From: Ampelomyces quisqualis
Lineage: Eukaryota; Ascomycota; Dothideomycetes; Pleosporales; Phaeosphaeriaceae
Length of the DNA: 64,000 bases
Assembly: GCA_018398575.1 (NCBI GenBank)
Contig: JAGTXZ010000018.1
Location: 3,782,001 to 3,846,000 of the forward strand
Direction: 5' to 3'
The notes below the pieces were generated by a model. That model was given only the letters and a program-made list of their open reading frames with translations, was not told where the DNA came from and did no database searches. Position numbers and translations under genes: made by a program. This document shows positions 43,226 through 56,280 of the stretch, one piece after another; within the stretch, counting starts at the first letter, position 1; every line of letters begins with the position of its first letter.

Positions 43226-45512
43226 TCAGCCATGATTCGCTTCGCCCAGGACGTACTTTCTGATCGCCTAGAGTGCCTCACATAAGCGACACGACTAGGC
43301 GCACAACCCATGTCGACTGATTTTGACTTACAGATTTGAGCACATTGATCTGTTGCGCCGTGCGATTGAACACGATCCGGTATTGCTCCAGATTCTGTTG
43401 AACCACGTCCTGGCGCGTGGTGCGGCCGTCGCAAATGGCCCTCATCTGAACCTCCATCTACCGACAGGGTTAGCGAGGTCTGGAGTCGCCTTGATGACTG
43501 GATGACGCCAGCGCCCGCCAACACTAAGCTCACTTACCTCCTTGCGCAAGAAAGGTTTGCTGAGAGACGTCTCCATGCCCACATTGTCGTATCCCTCAAT
43601 AAGCGCGATACCGAGCGTCGTCGGGATGAATTCTTGAATTCCCGTCGTTGCACCTCCGCCGTTCTGTGCTACGGCGCCGCCGCGCCCGCCTCTTCCGCCT
43701 CTGCCACCGCCACGCCCTCGCCCACGACCTCTCCCGCCACCATTGCCATCGTTTGCAGCTGCAACGCCGCCGCCTTTGGGTCTTGCGATAACATACTCCC
43801 GCTCTTGGACTTTTGCAATGTGTTCTGCCATGGTTGCGTCCGTGCCAATGCCGTTTGCATCCATGAGGGCGATGAGTTCGGGCTCCGTGAGATATGCCGG
43901 TGCGGACGTCTGTCCGTCGTGCATATTGGCTTCGGTGGGCTCAAACGTGTCCCCGACCGTATACTGCGGCAGCTGCTGGCTGCTCTCCCACTTATCATAC
44001 GGATAGACGTCGAGGTAGTTTCGTGCCATGATCGAAAGACCATGTGCATGAAAGAGCTCGGCGCCGTAGTCAATCTCAATGTCCGTAGCCTCACCGACAG
44101 CATCTTCAGAGCAGCATGCTAGGAAGCGGCGCACTACAAACTCGTATACTCTTTTCTCGTTTTGACCCAGTTGGGTAGGAGCTACGTAGTTCACAGGATG
44201 GATGGGTGGATGAGCTTTGTCGTTGTTGCGACCGCGGCGTGGTTGCTGGAAACCCCCATTCATTAGGTTCTGGGCAAACGCGCCCCAAGCATTGTCCTGC
44301 GTCTGTTTTCCTACGAGTGCTCGCAGATCCATGCCTGGGTCAAATTGGTCAGTTTCAGTGCGAGGATAGCTGATCCAGCCTTTAGTGTACAGGTCTTCTG
44401 CGACCTTCATGACTTCTTGGGACGTCATGCGCAGGAAGCGACTGCCATTCTTTTGAAGCTCCACAGTCGTCAAAGGCAACGGCTTCCACTTCTTGGTTGG
44501 TTTCTTAGCCATCTTGACCACTCTTGCAGTTTTTGCGAGAAGACACCTTTCGAAGATGATGGTGACTGCCATGCGATCGAACAAGTGGCCCCGTTGCCAG
44601 TTGAACTTGACTTCGATGTCTGTCTTACTATGCGCCACCTTGATGTACCAAAAAGGCTCCGGCACGAAGTTGCGCACTCTTAGGTATCGGTCGACGACGA
44701 AGCCTAGTGTGGGAAACTGACAGGAACCGTAACTAATGACCTTGCCACGCTCATCGCCTTGAGTCGGGATCATGTTCTGCAAAGCCATGGTTTGCATCCG
44801 GGTAAAGGCTGCCCCTAGACGCAAATCGAGCTCAATACGGGCAGACACTGCATTTGCTTGGGCTTCGTCGAGACGTATAGGGTTCTGTGAGGCTTGTACG
44901 ACGTGACTGCAGCAGTCAGCATGGCGAGGAGAAAGGGGGGTGGAGTGATGCACGCTCGCTCGATGTTGCTGAACCGCGCTCTGTAGACTTGCATGCGTGG
45001 ATTCACCTTGAGTGCAATGTCACGTATCTCAGTACCAATGTGTTCACCCTCGCGATCACAATCGGTCCAGATGAAGAGGATCGAAGCGTTTCTCGCTTGA
45101 AATTCGATGTTGCTGGCCACGAGTTTCTTGTCCTGTCTCGTCTTAGCAACAACACACGCCGCGTGCCAGACGTGATAGCACACCTCAGCGATCGAAGATT
45201 GTATCGGGGCTTCGAAGAGATCTGCGGGCTGGCAAGAGTGCCATTTCCTGAACCGCTCATGGAAGTCCTGGGCAACAATATGGCCGGCAACGCATGTGAA
45301 CGTCACCGAACATTGGCCCCATTGGTGGAAGCGGAAGTCGAACTTGTAGTTCTTCACCCACTGAATGCCGCGAACATTTTCCTGCGGGGAGTCAGCTTCC
45401 ACGTCAAGTTTCGCATCAACCAGATACGCACGGCTCTGGCTTGCCCACCGAGATGGTTAGCGACCGCTTTTGCGATTGACGGCTTTTCGGCGACGCACAG
45501 CACTCGAGCCAT
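43226..45512 (-). CDS. top3: DNA topoisomerase III (type IA)
   Basis: Decatenates recombination intermediates with a RecQ helicase and Rmi1; nuclear. Six exons: 45432-45512, 45184-45381, 44954-45132, 43538-44906, 43332-43457 and 43226-43267; 664 residues. Start MARVLCVAEKPSIAKAVA. The Toprim domain has FIWTDCDREGEHIGTEIRD. The active-site Tyr lies in GWISYPRTETDQF near residue 333. Later words: HPPIHPV, YEFVVRRFLACCS and DANGIGTDATMAEHI. An RGG box (RGRGRGRGGGRGGRGGRGG) is inserted between IARPKGGG and IQEFIPTTLGIALIEGYD. The last exon adds only 13 residues (AIRKYVLGEANHG). Every intron is GT-AG and restores conserved sequence. There is no C-terminal zinc-finger extension, as is usual for fungal Top3. 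Divergent from the DUF1295 gene, 223 bp apart. Confidence 0.94.
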
Positions 45513-45735
45513 GCCTCTCGGACGATGCAGCGTCCATGGAGCAGCGTATGCGGTCGTCGGTCGGCTGGCAGAGTGACGGTCAGGTGAGCACGCGTCGAGC
45601 GCGTTTGGAAGGGTGCACGGATGAAATCTGCTGGAAAACACCGGCAATAGATCATGAGATCATCACCTCGTCTCCACAAACATCCCATCACCAGCGGTCA
45701 CCTGCATCAACCCCCGTGAGTGAGCATTTCCCGCC

Positions 45736-46888
45736 ATGCCTGACGCTCGCACGTTTATCGATGCGGCGCTTCCGCTCGTGAAGTCGCTCCCCGATTGTGC
45801 AGACTTCAGCAAGACTGTCGAGCCGTTCCTGCCTCAGCTCTACGACCTTCCCTACCGCGTAGCCGCACACATCACCGACCCGCAGGGGTTGCAAGAGATT
45901 TATCTGGCGACAAACCCTCTGATCACGTCACTGGCCATCGCGCTGTTCCTCACGCCGCTCGTTCTCGTCGTGTCGGAGATCAACAAGAACTACTCACAGG
46001 TCGATCGTCTGTGGAGCATCATCCCCGCCGCATACAATGTCCACTATGCAGTCTGGGCACGCCTCAACGGCCTGCCAACCCTTCGCCTCGATCATCTCAT
46101 GGCCGTGTCTGTCCTCTGGAGCATACGGTTGACGTTCAACTACTGGCGCAAGGGTGGCTACACAGTCGGTAGCGAAGACTACAGGTGGGCTATCGTCAAG
46201 GGCTATATTGGCCCTGTTGGCATGTTCGTCTTAAACGTTACCTTCATCGCTCTAGGACAAAATGTAAGTCACTCCATCGCGCTAGCTCCCACAGCAGCTA
46301 ATGTCGTCTCAGATCCTGCTCTGGCTCATCAGCACCCCCACGTACATCCTCCTTCTGAGCTCCAAGGTCTCTGGAAATGAATTGTCTCAATACGACACCT
46401 TCTTCAGTCGCACAATGCTGGTGATGGTCGTGATCGAATTCTTCGCCGATCAGCAGCAGTGGAACTACCACCTGGCCAAGGATGCGTACAGCAAGACCGC
46501 CAAGGTGCCATCTGACCACAAATATACGCGCGAGCAACTCGACCGTGGCTTCAACACGTCCAGTCTGTGGTCAATCTCGCGCCATCCCAACTTCCTTGCC
46601 GAGCAGTCCTTTTGGGTATGCCTGTACCAGTGGTCATGCATGGAGAGCTGGTCGTATTTGAACTGGACCTTCGCGGGCGCATTCGGCTATCTGGTTCTGT
46701 TTCAGGCCAGTACCTGGCTTACTGAGCTGCTCAGTGCTGGCAAATATCCAGAATACAAGGTGTACCAAGAGCGTGTTGGCAAGTTTTTGCCCAAGCCCAA
46801 CACAAAGAACATGTCGGCGCCGTTGTCTGACAAGGAAAAGAAGAAGGTGCAGGAGGCCAAGGCTGGAAAGGGCTCGTTGAAGCGCTGA
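45736..46888 (+). CDS. DUF1295 (steroid 5-alpha-reductase-like) membrane protein
   Basis: Exons 45736-46263 and 46313-46888; 367 residues. The membrane-spanning family is related by fold to steroid reductases/isoprenylcysteine methyltransferases. Yeast-type homologues are uncharacterised. Hydrophobic helices occur from about residue 60 (NPLITSLAIALFLTPLVLVVSEI). DUF1295 hallmarks are QVDRLWSIIPAAYNVHYA, LWSIRLTFNYWRKGGY, SEDYRWAIVK, FFADQQQWNYHLAK, GFNTSSLWSISRHPNFLAEQ and the late YPEYKVYQERVGKFLP. RHPNFLAEQ corresponds to the conserved cofactor-side motif of the superfamily. The C-terminal tail is Lys-rich. The catalytic reaction is unknown. Confidence 0.9.
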
Positions 46889-49800
46889 GTGGTGCGCAGA
46901 GGTGGTACATGACGGACAGCAATCTGCGCGTGGATGACGTTGTCGTTCGTAAGACACCGCTGCGGTCCATCGACATGGGCAGAAATGCAGCGGAGGGAAT
47001 CCGAGGTTGTAGTTTAGGTAACACAATAACTTGAATTGGAGAAGTGAGTGTACATATATCTATAATAATCTAACCAATAAAGCCACAATTGATATTACTA
47101 GTCTTTCCCAGAATACCATCTATCTTCCACCCTTTTCCTCCAACCACACACCCCTCTCCATCTTCCCCCTCGTCCGCCCTCTAACCCTATATCCCCCCGC
47201 CGCCCCACTCTGCCACCCATTCAAATCCATCCTCCTTTGCTAAAACTTCCCACTATCTACCCTCTGCATCTACATCCGCCCCGCCGCGCAAAATACACTC
47301 CTCCACTCCCCTTCTCTCCGCATCAATAAACCGAGCCAGGCGATAAAAGGACCTTGGTCGCGGCAGTCTACCTAGTAACTAGCTACGTCCGAAAGAACCA
47401 CACAGTATATGTGTAAATGACTACTCGACTCGCGCCTCTGAAGCTAATCACGTCGTACGCGTACATCTTGCAAGGGGTGGACGATGCGTGGTAGGTGCTC
47501 GGTGCTCGTGTGGAGATGGGAGATGGGTCAAGCGGGGCGTGTCTTGTGGAGGGGTTGACGAGGCGGAAGTAAATACGAGGCGTAGCCGTAGCGGAGGCTG
47601 GAATGGTCTGGCTAGTGAGATATTTTTTGTGCAGATGATGTATTGCAATGACATGGGGGAGATGTTTGGTTCCGTGGTTAGATGGTGTGTTACCCTGTGA
47701 CGGTATTACTGTGTTTACGATTTTCCTTTGTGTACGTAGGCAATGCAAAGTTTTTGTTTTCTGGTGCGCAGATTGTGTTGAAGGTCAGGTCGAGTAGTGC
47801 CAAGTGGCAATATTTAAGGGGTCGAATAATGTTCTCGAGAGCCCTGTGACTATAAGAAGTCGAAAAGGAGGTAGCGTGAAAACATACGTTATTAAAATAG
47901 CAGGGGTGAGGAAGAGGTGTAGAGAGTCGTAATACTACAGCAGTAAACGGCCACCGCAAGTGGAGTTGAGCTGATATGTGAGGATAGAGAAGCATGTTCT
48001 TTGCGGAAGGAAATGTTACCGAGGCTATGGCATGGTATCTCAGTACACACCGTAGATAGTGTCCTAGCGGGAGGATGCATACGATGGGCCAAGCGATCCA
48101 TAGAAGCATGTCTTACTTTACTCGTCTCCGCCACACCGGATCTTTCCTTGTGGAGATACAGATGCGACACGAGCAGCACCATGAACAGCAGGTCAGACTA
48201 AGCCTAAAAAGCGTCAGCTCGAAGTGTCGCATTAAAATGCGGATTAATTGTTGTTAAAGTAGTTCCTCCATGGCATACTCGCCTGTTACAACATTCTTCG
48301 CTCTTGTAGATGTTCAAGTCACAAGGACCTGTCGACGAAATCAAAGTCGCGTGATGCGCCTTCGCCCTTGCGCAATCAGGCTCTCGACCTAGTCGTACTC
48401 CGTGCAATGCTTCAGGTAGAGTATAGCCAGAGCTATGAAAATGGGGGTATGCCTCACTGTTTTAGCGTCGGGACCTCCGAGCGGCGCGACCAAGTGGAAT
48501 GTATTTCTAGACCGAATGGCCCGAAAAGGACATCCGAAAGTTCAAGCTGGGCTCCTCCAGACCTAGAATAAACATTATCTGTCCCACTTCTCATCCGTCC
48601 ATGCTACCCCCTTGTACCAGGTACAAGAAGATACAAGCGGGCCAAAAAATGGGTGGAACGGCCCAGAACACAAGGGCTTGCAACGACGACAAGAAATTGA
48701 GGCTGGACACCACCTGTCCAAATCTGAGTTTCATGATCTGAAATTTAAGGTTTCAAGGTGAACGAGCACTACCAGACGAAAAGCGGAATAAGGATTCTGG
48801 CCAAGGCGATGTCGACGGCGACGCTGCTGATGCATAATGCACTACCAAGTGGCGACAGGGAGCACAAAATTGGCGAGAATGATAGTCACACAAACGCAGT
48901 GAGAGGTGCCCAGGCCGTTGATGGAGTGTTTGGAGAAATTGCCACTTGCGGCGCCGAGAATCTCGATTCAAGCGCATGCGGTGATTGGTGGTGTGAACGT
49001 GACCAAGATGAGAGCTCAAGTTCCCATTGGCTGGCCAAGCTAGCCACAAGCAGCGTGAGGGACTCGGCGGCAAGGACTGGTCTAGAAAAGTCGCGAGAGG
49101 CTGTGCCGCTGTGCCGCGGAAACCATGAAGCTGGAAAGGGATCCAGGAAATCATCGGCAGGCCGCGTGACCCCCCGGATCTGATCGAAACATGGCCTGGG
49201 GCGTGGAACGTGCCTTTATCGATGTGTGGTTCTTTGTTTGTAGCGCGGGCGGCGTGGGGTGGCAGCAGAAGGTTGACAGTGCACTGGCCCCTGGGTCGCG
49301 CGAGAACCCCATGGGCCATGGTATCATGGTAGCGACTCCGGAGTGCCGTCTCCACAAGCACCACAAGCCTGACAAGGCGCCTAGCCGAGCACGTGCAGGG
49401 CGACAAGGATGCAGCGGCTAACCACAAACGGGCAAGCTGCATTCCCCACCTGCATGCTCCGAATGCCCGTCTTCCATGTGCCTGTGTCGCTGTGCCACGC
49501 GCGCCGCCGCACGACACCGGCACAGCCTGGAAACTTCTTCACGAAACACAGCACCCCGAGTGCGGAGCGATCGCGGGCTGATACCGCCAGCCTCACACGG
49601 TATGCAGGTCGGGGTGCGCGGTGCCCTAGCGGCTGCGCCAATGCTGACGGCTCACGAGGCTGTTGGTGAATGTACCCGCTTTTCTCCCCATGGAGGCGCT
49701 GGATGCGGAGAAAACGGTACTAGCGCGCGAGTATCACCCTCCGACCATGACGTCGTGTCATGTGGATTGCAACCTCGACGGGCAGCAGCTAAGAGTCGGA

Positions 49801-49992
49801 AAGACCGTGAACGGGGCTTGTCAACGCTGAGGCCACCCCCCCCCCCCCGGGTTCTTAGACTGCTGCCCACCCCGGATTCTCCAATATATCTTGCTCACTT
49901 GCCTTCCCCTCTCTTGCACCCCATCACCTCCACTCACCCTGTTGTCGCGTCAACTCAACTGACCCACGCTCACAACATTCACTCCATCCACC
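46889..49992. other. Long gene-free interval
   Basis: 3.1 kb. 47110-47330 is C/T-rich, a run of 12 C lies at 49837-49848, and the last 120 bp before 49993 is a pyrimidine-rich promoter/5'UTR. The 256-codon minus frame at 48753-49523 has no recognisable domain. No RNA gene or repeat found. Confidence 0.5.
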
Positions 49993-52087
49993 ATGGCGGA
50001 CATTGGTAAAGAGACCTATGTCGCTCCTGCGGAGAAAGATCTCGGCTCCGACCACAATGCCATCCACAATGAGAAGATGGGCATTCACGACTCGGACGCT
50101 GGATCCGGTGACGGTGTTGGCCGCCGCCTATCCGTCGGTGGCAACATTGTCCACAACCCTCTTGCGCGTCTGTCCAAGGGCCAAGTCGTCGAGCAGGCGC
50201 AAGCGTTCGCGACAGGCTTTGGCATGGCAGACCACGCGGCCCTCTTTGGTCGTGCAGCTCTGATTGCGCGCGACCCAGAGCGCTTCGAAATGCTCACTGA
50301 CCTCACGCAAGAGGAGCGAGATGCTCTCATCTACGAGCGCGATCACAAGTGGCATGGCTCCAAGATGCTGTGGTACTCAATTGGTCTCTGTGCCGTTGGA
50401 GCTGCCACGCAAGGCTGGGATCAGACTGGTTCCAACGGCGCGAACTTGTCCTTCCCTGAGGCGTTCGGTATCAACAAGACGGCCAAGGATGAGTGGATTG
50501 TCGGAATCATCAACTCCATCATCTTCTTGACAGCTGGTTTAATTGGTGCCTTCATCGTCGGTAAGTCATGAACTACACCTACACACCCAACAAGCATGCA
50601 TACTAATTGTGTTTCACAGACCCTCTCAACAAGTACCTCGGACGTCGTGGTGAGATCTTCCTGACCGCGCTTTGTCTGACTGCAACACCCATTGGCTCTG
50701 CCTTTGCGCGAACCTGGCAAGAGCTTTTTGCCGCTCGCTTCGTCATGGGAATCGGTATCGGTGCAAAGAACGCCACTGTACCCATCTACTCGGCTGAAAT
50801 GGCACCAGCCCGCATTCGTGGCGCGCTCGTCATGTTCTGGCAACTCTGGGTCGTCATCGGCATCTTCCTCGGATTCTGCGCCAACGTTATTGTCAAAGAC
50901 ACCGGCGACATTGCGTGGCGTCTCCAGCTCGGCTCCGCCTTCATCCCCAGCTTGGTCCTTGCTGCCGGCATCTTCTTCTGTCCCGAATCTCCTCGCTGGC
51001 TCATGAAGCACGGCAAAATTGCCCAGGGCTTCAAGTCCATGTGCGTTCTGCGCGCTCACGACATCATCGGCGCTCGTGACTACTACTACAGCTACGTCAT
51101 CTACCAGGAGGAACTCAAGATTGCCCGTGGAGCAGGATACTTCCAGCGCCTGTGGGACTGCTTCAGCGTCCCCCGCATTCGACGCGCGAACTACGGTGCT
51201 TCGACCGTCATGTTGGCGCAGCAAATGTGCGGCATCAACATCATCTCCTTCTACAGCTCCACCATCTTCAAGAACGCCGGCTACACCGACGACCAAGCTC
51301 TCTACGCATCCCTCGGCTACGGAGCCATTCAAGTCGTCTTCACCATCCCCACGCTCTTCCTCATCGATACCAAGGGTCGCCGAACGCTATGTCTCATCAC
51401 TTTCCCCATCATGTGTGTCACGCTGCTCGCCGCGGGTCTCTCACTTCTCCAGCCCGAGAGCGCATCCGTTGGCGCGAAGATCGGCCCCGTCGCGTTGTTC
51501 GTGTACCTCTTCACCATCGCGTACTCGCTCGGTGAAGGCCCAGTCGCGTTCCAGTACTCTGCCGAGGTATTCCCTACCATCCAGCGTGAGCAGGGTATGG
51601 CGTGGGCCGTGTGCATCAACAACACATTTGCCGGAATCCTGGGTCTTACGTTCCCGCGTATGACGACCGTCATGACGCCCACTGGTGCTTGTACGTCTGA
51701 TCATTATCCCCATGACATTTTTCCTACTCCCGTTACTAACGCTTCTCACAGTCGGTTTCTACGCCGGCCTCAACCTCATCGCATGGGGCATGATTTTCTG
51801 CTTCGTCCGCGAAACCAAACAACTCACTCTCGAAGAACTAGACCGTAAGTCCCACCCGCACCCTGGATCCAAATCCGACTCCAAATTCAAAAAGTCAAGA
51901 CAAATACTTACTCTCTCCGCCCAAAAAAACAGAGGTCTTCTCCGTCCCCACATCCGTCTACCTCAAGTACGAAACTAAAGTCTGGCTCCCCTACTTTTTC
52001 AAGCGCCACATCCTCCGCAAGCAGATCCCCAAGCCCGCGCTGCTCGACACGGCTAGCAATACCATCGAGCAGGTCCAGCGTGCTTAG
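49993..52087 (+). CDS. MFS sugar porter (hexose/polyol:H+ symporter type)
   Basis: Plasma-membrane sugar or polyol uptake. Exons 49993-50560, 50620-51690, 51752-51844 and 51933-52087; 628 residues. A long N-terminal cytosolic region of about 125 residues precedes TM1 (MLWYSIGLCAVGAATQGWDQTGSNGANL, read in two pieces). Sugar-porter signatures: GRRGEIFL after TM2, RFVMGIGIGAKNATVPIYSAE, PARIRGALVMFWQL, PESPRWLMKHGK after TM6, QQMCGINIISFYSS in TM7, DTKGRRTLC, and FVRETKQLTLEELD after TM12. DQTGSNGANLSFP marks a fungal subgroup of uncertain substrate. The C-terminal tail after the last intron is Lys- and Arg-rich. All introns are phase 1 with GTAAGT or GTACGT donors. Confidence 0.92.
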
Positions 52088-52596
52088 ACAAGTCGCTTCG
52101 ATTCGCGACGTGAATAGCTTTGAACGAAGAAGAAGAGCAAGACAAATCTCAAGGACGGGGACACAAGGTCTTGGGAGATGTATATGTGGAAGCGCTGCAT
52201 CAGCGTTGTGATAACCGTGTAGACGGACGCGCTCGCTAGCTGAGATGGAAATGATACCTTTCGTAGTAAATGATGAATATGCAAATTTTCTTGCAATCAA
52301 CTGTTCTACTTATGCCGGGGAACATGTCATGTGCGGGGATTCAAGGTCAGACGTGATGATTATTATCTTTTCCGACGAATTGTGTCATCATGTTGATTTA
52401 GGGACGCGGGAGTTTTGTGGCGCTCATGTAAGTACCGCACCAGTATCGTTTAGGCTTACTGCATATACGACGACGGCGTTCCCGGCCCGGCGTTAAAAGC
52501 GCCATGGCTGTCTACTCCGTCTTTCGTCCGGTAGATGTACGTGATTCGGTCTAACCATTCCTCTCCTGATTTGATAACGCAAATAGGAAGATCCCA
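52088..52596. other. Intergenic between convergent genes
   Basis: 3' flanks of the sugar porter and hut1. A TACTCCGT near-match at 52511. No gene. Confidence 0.5.
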
Positions 52597-53867
52597 TCAC
52601 AGCTTCTTCCCTTTCGCAGCCATCATCATCTTCTTCTTCTTCTCGATGCGATTGAACGCCGCCTCGGCGCCAATGCCGCCGAACACCAGTCCCACACCAA
52701 CCCACTGCATGCCCGTGACCTGATGCCCAAAAAGCACCACACTCGCCAACATGCTTAACATCTTGCGCGTCACTGTGACTGTGACGAGCAGCAGACTGCT
52801 AAAGTGCGCGAGGGTGTGGAAAATGAAGACTTGTCCGACAGCACCGCATGCCGAGAATGCTAGCACGTCCCAGCCCACAGAGGGGTAGGTTGTTACGAAT
52901 CCAAGTGCGTCGCTTAGTTCGCCGTTGCCTGTGGGCGAGAGGCCGATGTAGGATCCAAAAGATGTGCCGGCGAGGTACGGGGAGAGGAGAAGGTATGTTG
53001 TTGTAAGAAGTGTGGACATGATGTTTTGCGCGCACATCATTTGCGGGCCTGTGAAGCCTTTGAAAGACCCAAAGATCTGGTCTTGAACGGTGTTGGTCAA
53101 GCCGTCGAAGAGCAAGTTGACGCCGAGCAAGAACAATCCGAGGGACTTGGACGCGTCGGCATTCAAGCCTTTCTTTGCAGCTTTCTTCGCAGTCGAGGGA
53201 TTGTGTAGCGTGAAGACTGCGACGCCGAGCGTGACGCATCCGATTACGAGATATTTGTATAGCGGGTAGCGTTTCTGGAATAGCGAGATGTGGAGAAACA
53301 TGACTGGAAGCAATTTGCAGCTCTTGGCCAGGATGAAGGTAACATAGTCGATGTGCTTCAAGCTTGCATATCCGAAGGGTGAGGCGAGAGATGACGTGAC
53401 CGCAATCAAAAGGAGGGGAAAGAGGATCTGCTGTGAAGGAAATATGGCAGGGATCTTACGCGCGCCAGTCCTTGAATCTCGCGGCGCGGAAGAAACGAGG
53501 TATACGAGGCCGGTGATGGCCGCGAAAGCTGACTGTACGGTATTCAGGAAGATGGCGTATTGAAAGCGCGCATTCGTGGGTCCGTGAGTGGTGGTCGTGA
53601 GGCGTTCTTGGAGATATGCCCAACTCAGACTATATTTCAGTTAGTGTTCTGTTCCACTATGGCTTCGTTACATGTCCAGGCTTACAAGCTCGCATATATA
53701 CCCCCCACGCAAATCACCAACTGTCCGAGACCAGCCTCCTTCTGTTCCTGGGGGTTCCGCGCATGCAATTCTGCCTGCTCTTCAATCTTCTTTTCAATTG
53801 AGTGCACGGCTCCATCTAGCTGTTGCGACGTGCCATTCGCTCGCGTTTCCGCTTTGCCGCGCGCCAT
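52597..53867 (-). CDS. hut1: UDP-galactose transporter homologue Hut1 (SLC35B1 type)
   Basis: ER membrane nucleotide-sugar (or ADP/ATP) exchanger of the SLC35B family. Exons 53686-53867 and 52597-53629; 404 residues. The start is the ATG giving MARGKAETRANG; the frame is open a little upstream. The intron joins GGIYAS to FLSWAYLQERL, a conserved family word. Further hallmarks: SPFGYASLKHIDYVTFILAKSCKLLPVM, LFDGLTNTVQDQIF, GPQMMCAQNIMS, ACGAVGQVFIFHTL and LLVTVTVTRKMLSMLASVVLFGH. About eight to ten TM helices. It ends AAKGKKL, where Lys at -3 and -5 fits a KxKxx ER-retrieval signal. Confidence 0.94.
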
Positions 53868-55115
53868 GTCTTGCGCCGTTGTTGTGTATCTATCAAGTGA
53901 AGCGGCGTGGGTAAAGCAGCATCGCCTGCGCAGCAATGCGCAGAAGTGAAAGTCAAGACTCTATGACGGGTTGGTAAGAAGCGAGGTGTAAAGGAGTGAC
54001 GAGGGACAGCTTGCACAACGAACCACGGCCTAGTCAACCGTGGCATCAAGTCGCGGAGCTAAGACGGACATGGCCAAGACCTCACCCCTGTCCACCTAGC
54101 CACACACTTAAAGAAGGGTCCAACTCGCCTCGCAAACATGGAGCAAAAGTGTCGACCTCACTCACAATCATTGCTCACTCCTCCGTACCAAAAAACCCAT
54201 CCAGTATGAAGTCCTACCCAAACGCCCCATCTCTCAACACACCACCCAAAACCCCTAATCTCTTCCTGCTACGGCCGGAAAAGCCCCCAATTTCACAATT
54301 CAAAGCTCACAACACCGTCCCACGCACGCACTCTGGCCTCACCAGTTACCATTCGCTCGGATTGCTATCGAATCGGGGTATAGATTCAAGTGAGGGGGGG
54401 TTTGTATTACTAGGGTTCCTAGCCTATTGGTGCTGGACTTTTGAAGGACATAGTCACCGCACTGAGTCGCACTGCAGCTTATGATATGCCGGGCCGGACA
54501 GAAACTTTGCTGAACACCTTGGTATCTGCACAAAAACACCTGGTTACTCAAAGCCTGACAAAAACCGCACGCATGTCATGTCATGTTGGTATTATTGTTT
54601 TGTTGGTATATAGGAGAGAGGGGGTAAGGAGGGCGAGAAAGGAGGTGGGGCGTAAGATCAAGTGGTGTGTCGAGGGAGAGTGATTGGGAAAGGAGGTACA
54701 TTCGGGTGTTGTCGCAGAGAGGTCGTGTGAGAGGATGAGAATGATCTCGTTCTTTCTTCCCGGTCTTCTTCGCCAAACCCCAAAAGAAAATGGACGCAAT
54801 GTGTGCTCCGACATCAGCATGTCGCGAGCATTTAAGCTGTCCGGATATCAAAAGCCGTTAGTCATGACACTCGTGACACGCTCAATCTGCTGTCAAATCT
54901 CTCGAAAAGTCCGGTGGAAAAGTAACAATGCCCATGTACAACCCATGGTATCCATAAGTGAGAAGCAGGAAGAAAGCACGCTTGTGCTTTTTTTGTCCGT
55001 CCTGATGGCGTCAAACGCGATTCACCTGGTAGTGAAAGTCCGGCCAGGTGAGATACACATCAAGTGTGTCTTTTTGCGCCAAGTGTAGTGCAGGTCGTCG
55101 CGCAATCGAGGCCAT
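53868..55115. other. Gene-free interval
   Basis: hut1 promoter and 3' flank of the KH gene. G-run and C/T-rich patches only. ORFs at 53996-54484 and 54576-54851 are unsupported. Confidence 0.5.
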
Positions 55116-56280
55116 CTATTCCTGCGCCTGGCTGCGTCGCATCTTCTCAGCCTCGAGGTTCTCGTACAACAGATACAGAGCCTTCTCGTTGGCGGTGGCG
55201 CTGCCGGTGATGGTGAACATGCGCTCGCCGGTATCGTCATGGGGTGCCTTGGCGATGGAGATGCGTGCGCCAGAGGTCTTGCGAATCTCGCTAATCTTGC
55301 TGCCGCCACGGCCAATGATGCAGCCAACCATGTCGGAGGGAATGCTGATGTTCTGCGTCTGTAGTTCCACGCCGTCCTCATCGTGCGTAGGAGGCGGGGG
55401 CCGGCTTGCTGCATCGGATCCAGATCGACGAGAGTACGACGTGGGCGCCGAATCGCTGAAGTCGGCACCGTTGCCAGTGCGGTTGTACGAGCGTCCGCCC
55501 AGTCCTCCTCCATTAGCGCCACCGTTTGACAGAGCACCAGGTCCAGCGCCAGGCTGAACCCTTACAGCGGGGTTGTAGAGAACGGTGCCGTATCCGCGCT
55601 CGTGATCGTCGACCAAGCACTTGCCAATCTCCCAAATAGCCTTCTCGATGCCAGATGGGGAACCTTGTACCTCGACAATGCGCTCAGTCGACTGGGGGAG
55701 CATCTCCTTTTGTGCGACCATGCGGACACCCGAAGCGTCTTGAATCTGCTTGATCTTCAGGCCTTGGCGCCCGATGATGGTGCCCATCTGGTTGTGAGAG
55801 ATGAGGAGGCGAATGGCTGTCAGAGTCAGCTCATAGTATTGTGTGACTCTGTGCGATTCGCGCAGCAGCAGCGTTAAGAAACTTACGGTGGGTGCCGTCG
55901 GTACGAACGACGCCGCCCATGCCCATTGCAGGTGCACCATCGAGCAGGCCCTTGGCGACCAAACCGTACGCCTTGGAGATGCCAGACAAGCTGCCAGTAA
56001 CCGACAGTACGCGGTCGTGGACGCCCTGGACGACTTTGCTGACGCCGGCGCGCACGCCCGTCTCGTCGCGCAGGTCAGCGACGTTCTTGCCGGCCTTGCC
56101 TATGATGACGCCGGCCTCCTTGGAAGAGACAATGGCGCGGAGGGTGAGCTGCGACTCGGCGTACTCTGCCTCGGTGCGCGGGGTGACGTCGGCCTCGCCG
56201 TCCATGGCAAGTCGGTCGAGCTGCTCGGCGACGCGGCCGGAATCCTGGCCGGGGGCTGATTGAGCTTCCTCGGAGGACAT
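55116..56280 (-). CDS. Triple KH-domain RNA-binding protein (Pbp2/Rnc1-like)
   Basis: Poly(C)-binding-type regulator of mRNA stability or localisation. Exons 55887-56280 and 55116-55816; 364 residues. Three KH domains, each with a GXXG loop: EAGVIIGKAGKNVADLRDE near residue 56, MGTIIGRQGLKIKQIQD near 145, and MVGCIIGRGGSKISEIRK near 290. A Gly/Ser/Arg-rich linker separates KH2 and KH3. The single intron (donor GTAAGT) lies at the start of KH2 and rejoins H|PIRLLISHNQ. The order, spacing and length match fungal Rnc1/Pbp2/Hek2 proteins. I cannot tell which paralogue. The 5' flank (minus strand) is a long C/T-rich tract. Confidence 0.92.

Noticed and set aside
48753..49523. 256-codon minus-strand frame upstream of the sugar porter
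   Set aside because: No domain or splice support, competing long frames on the other strand.
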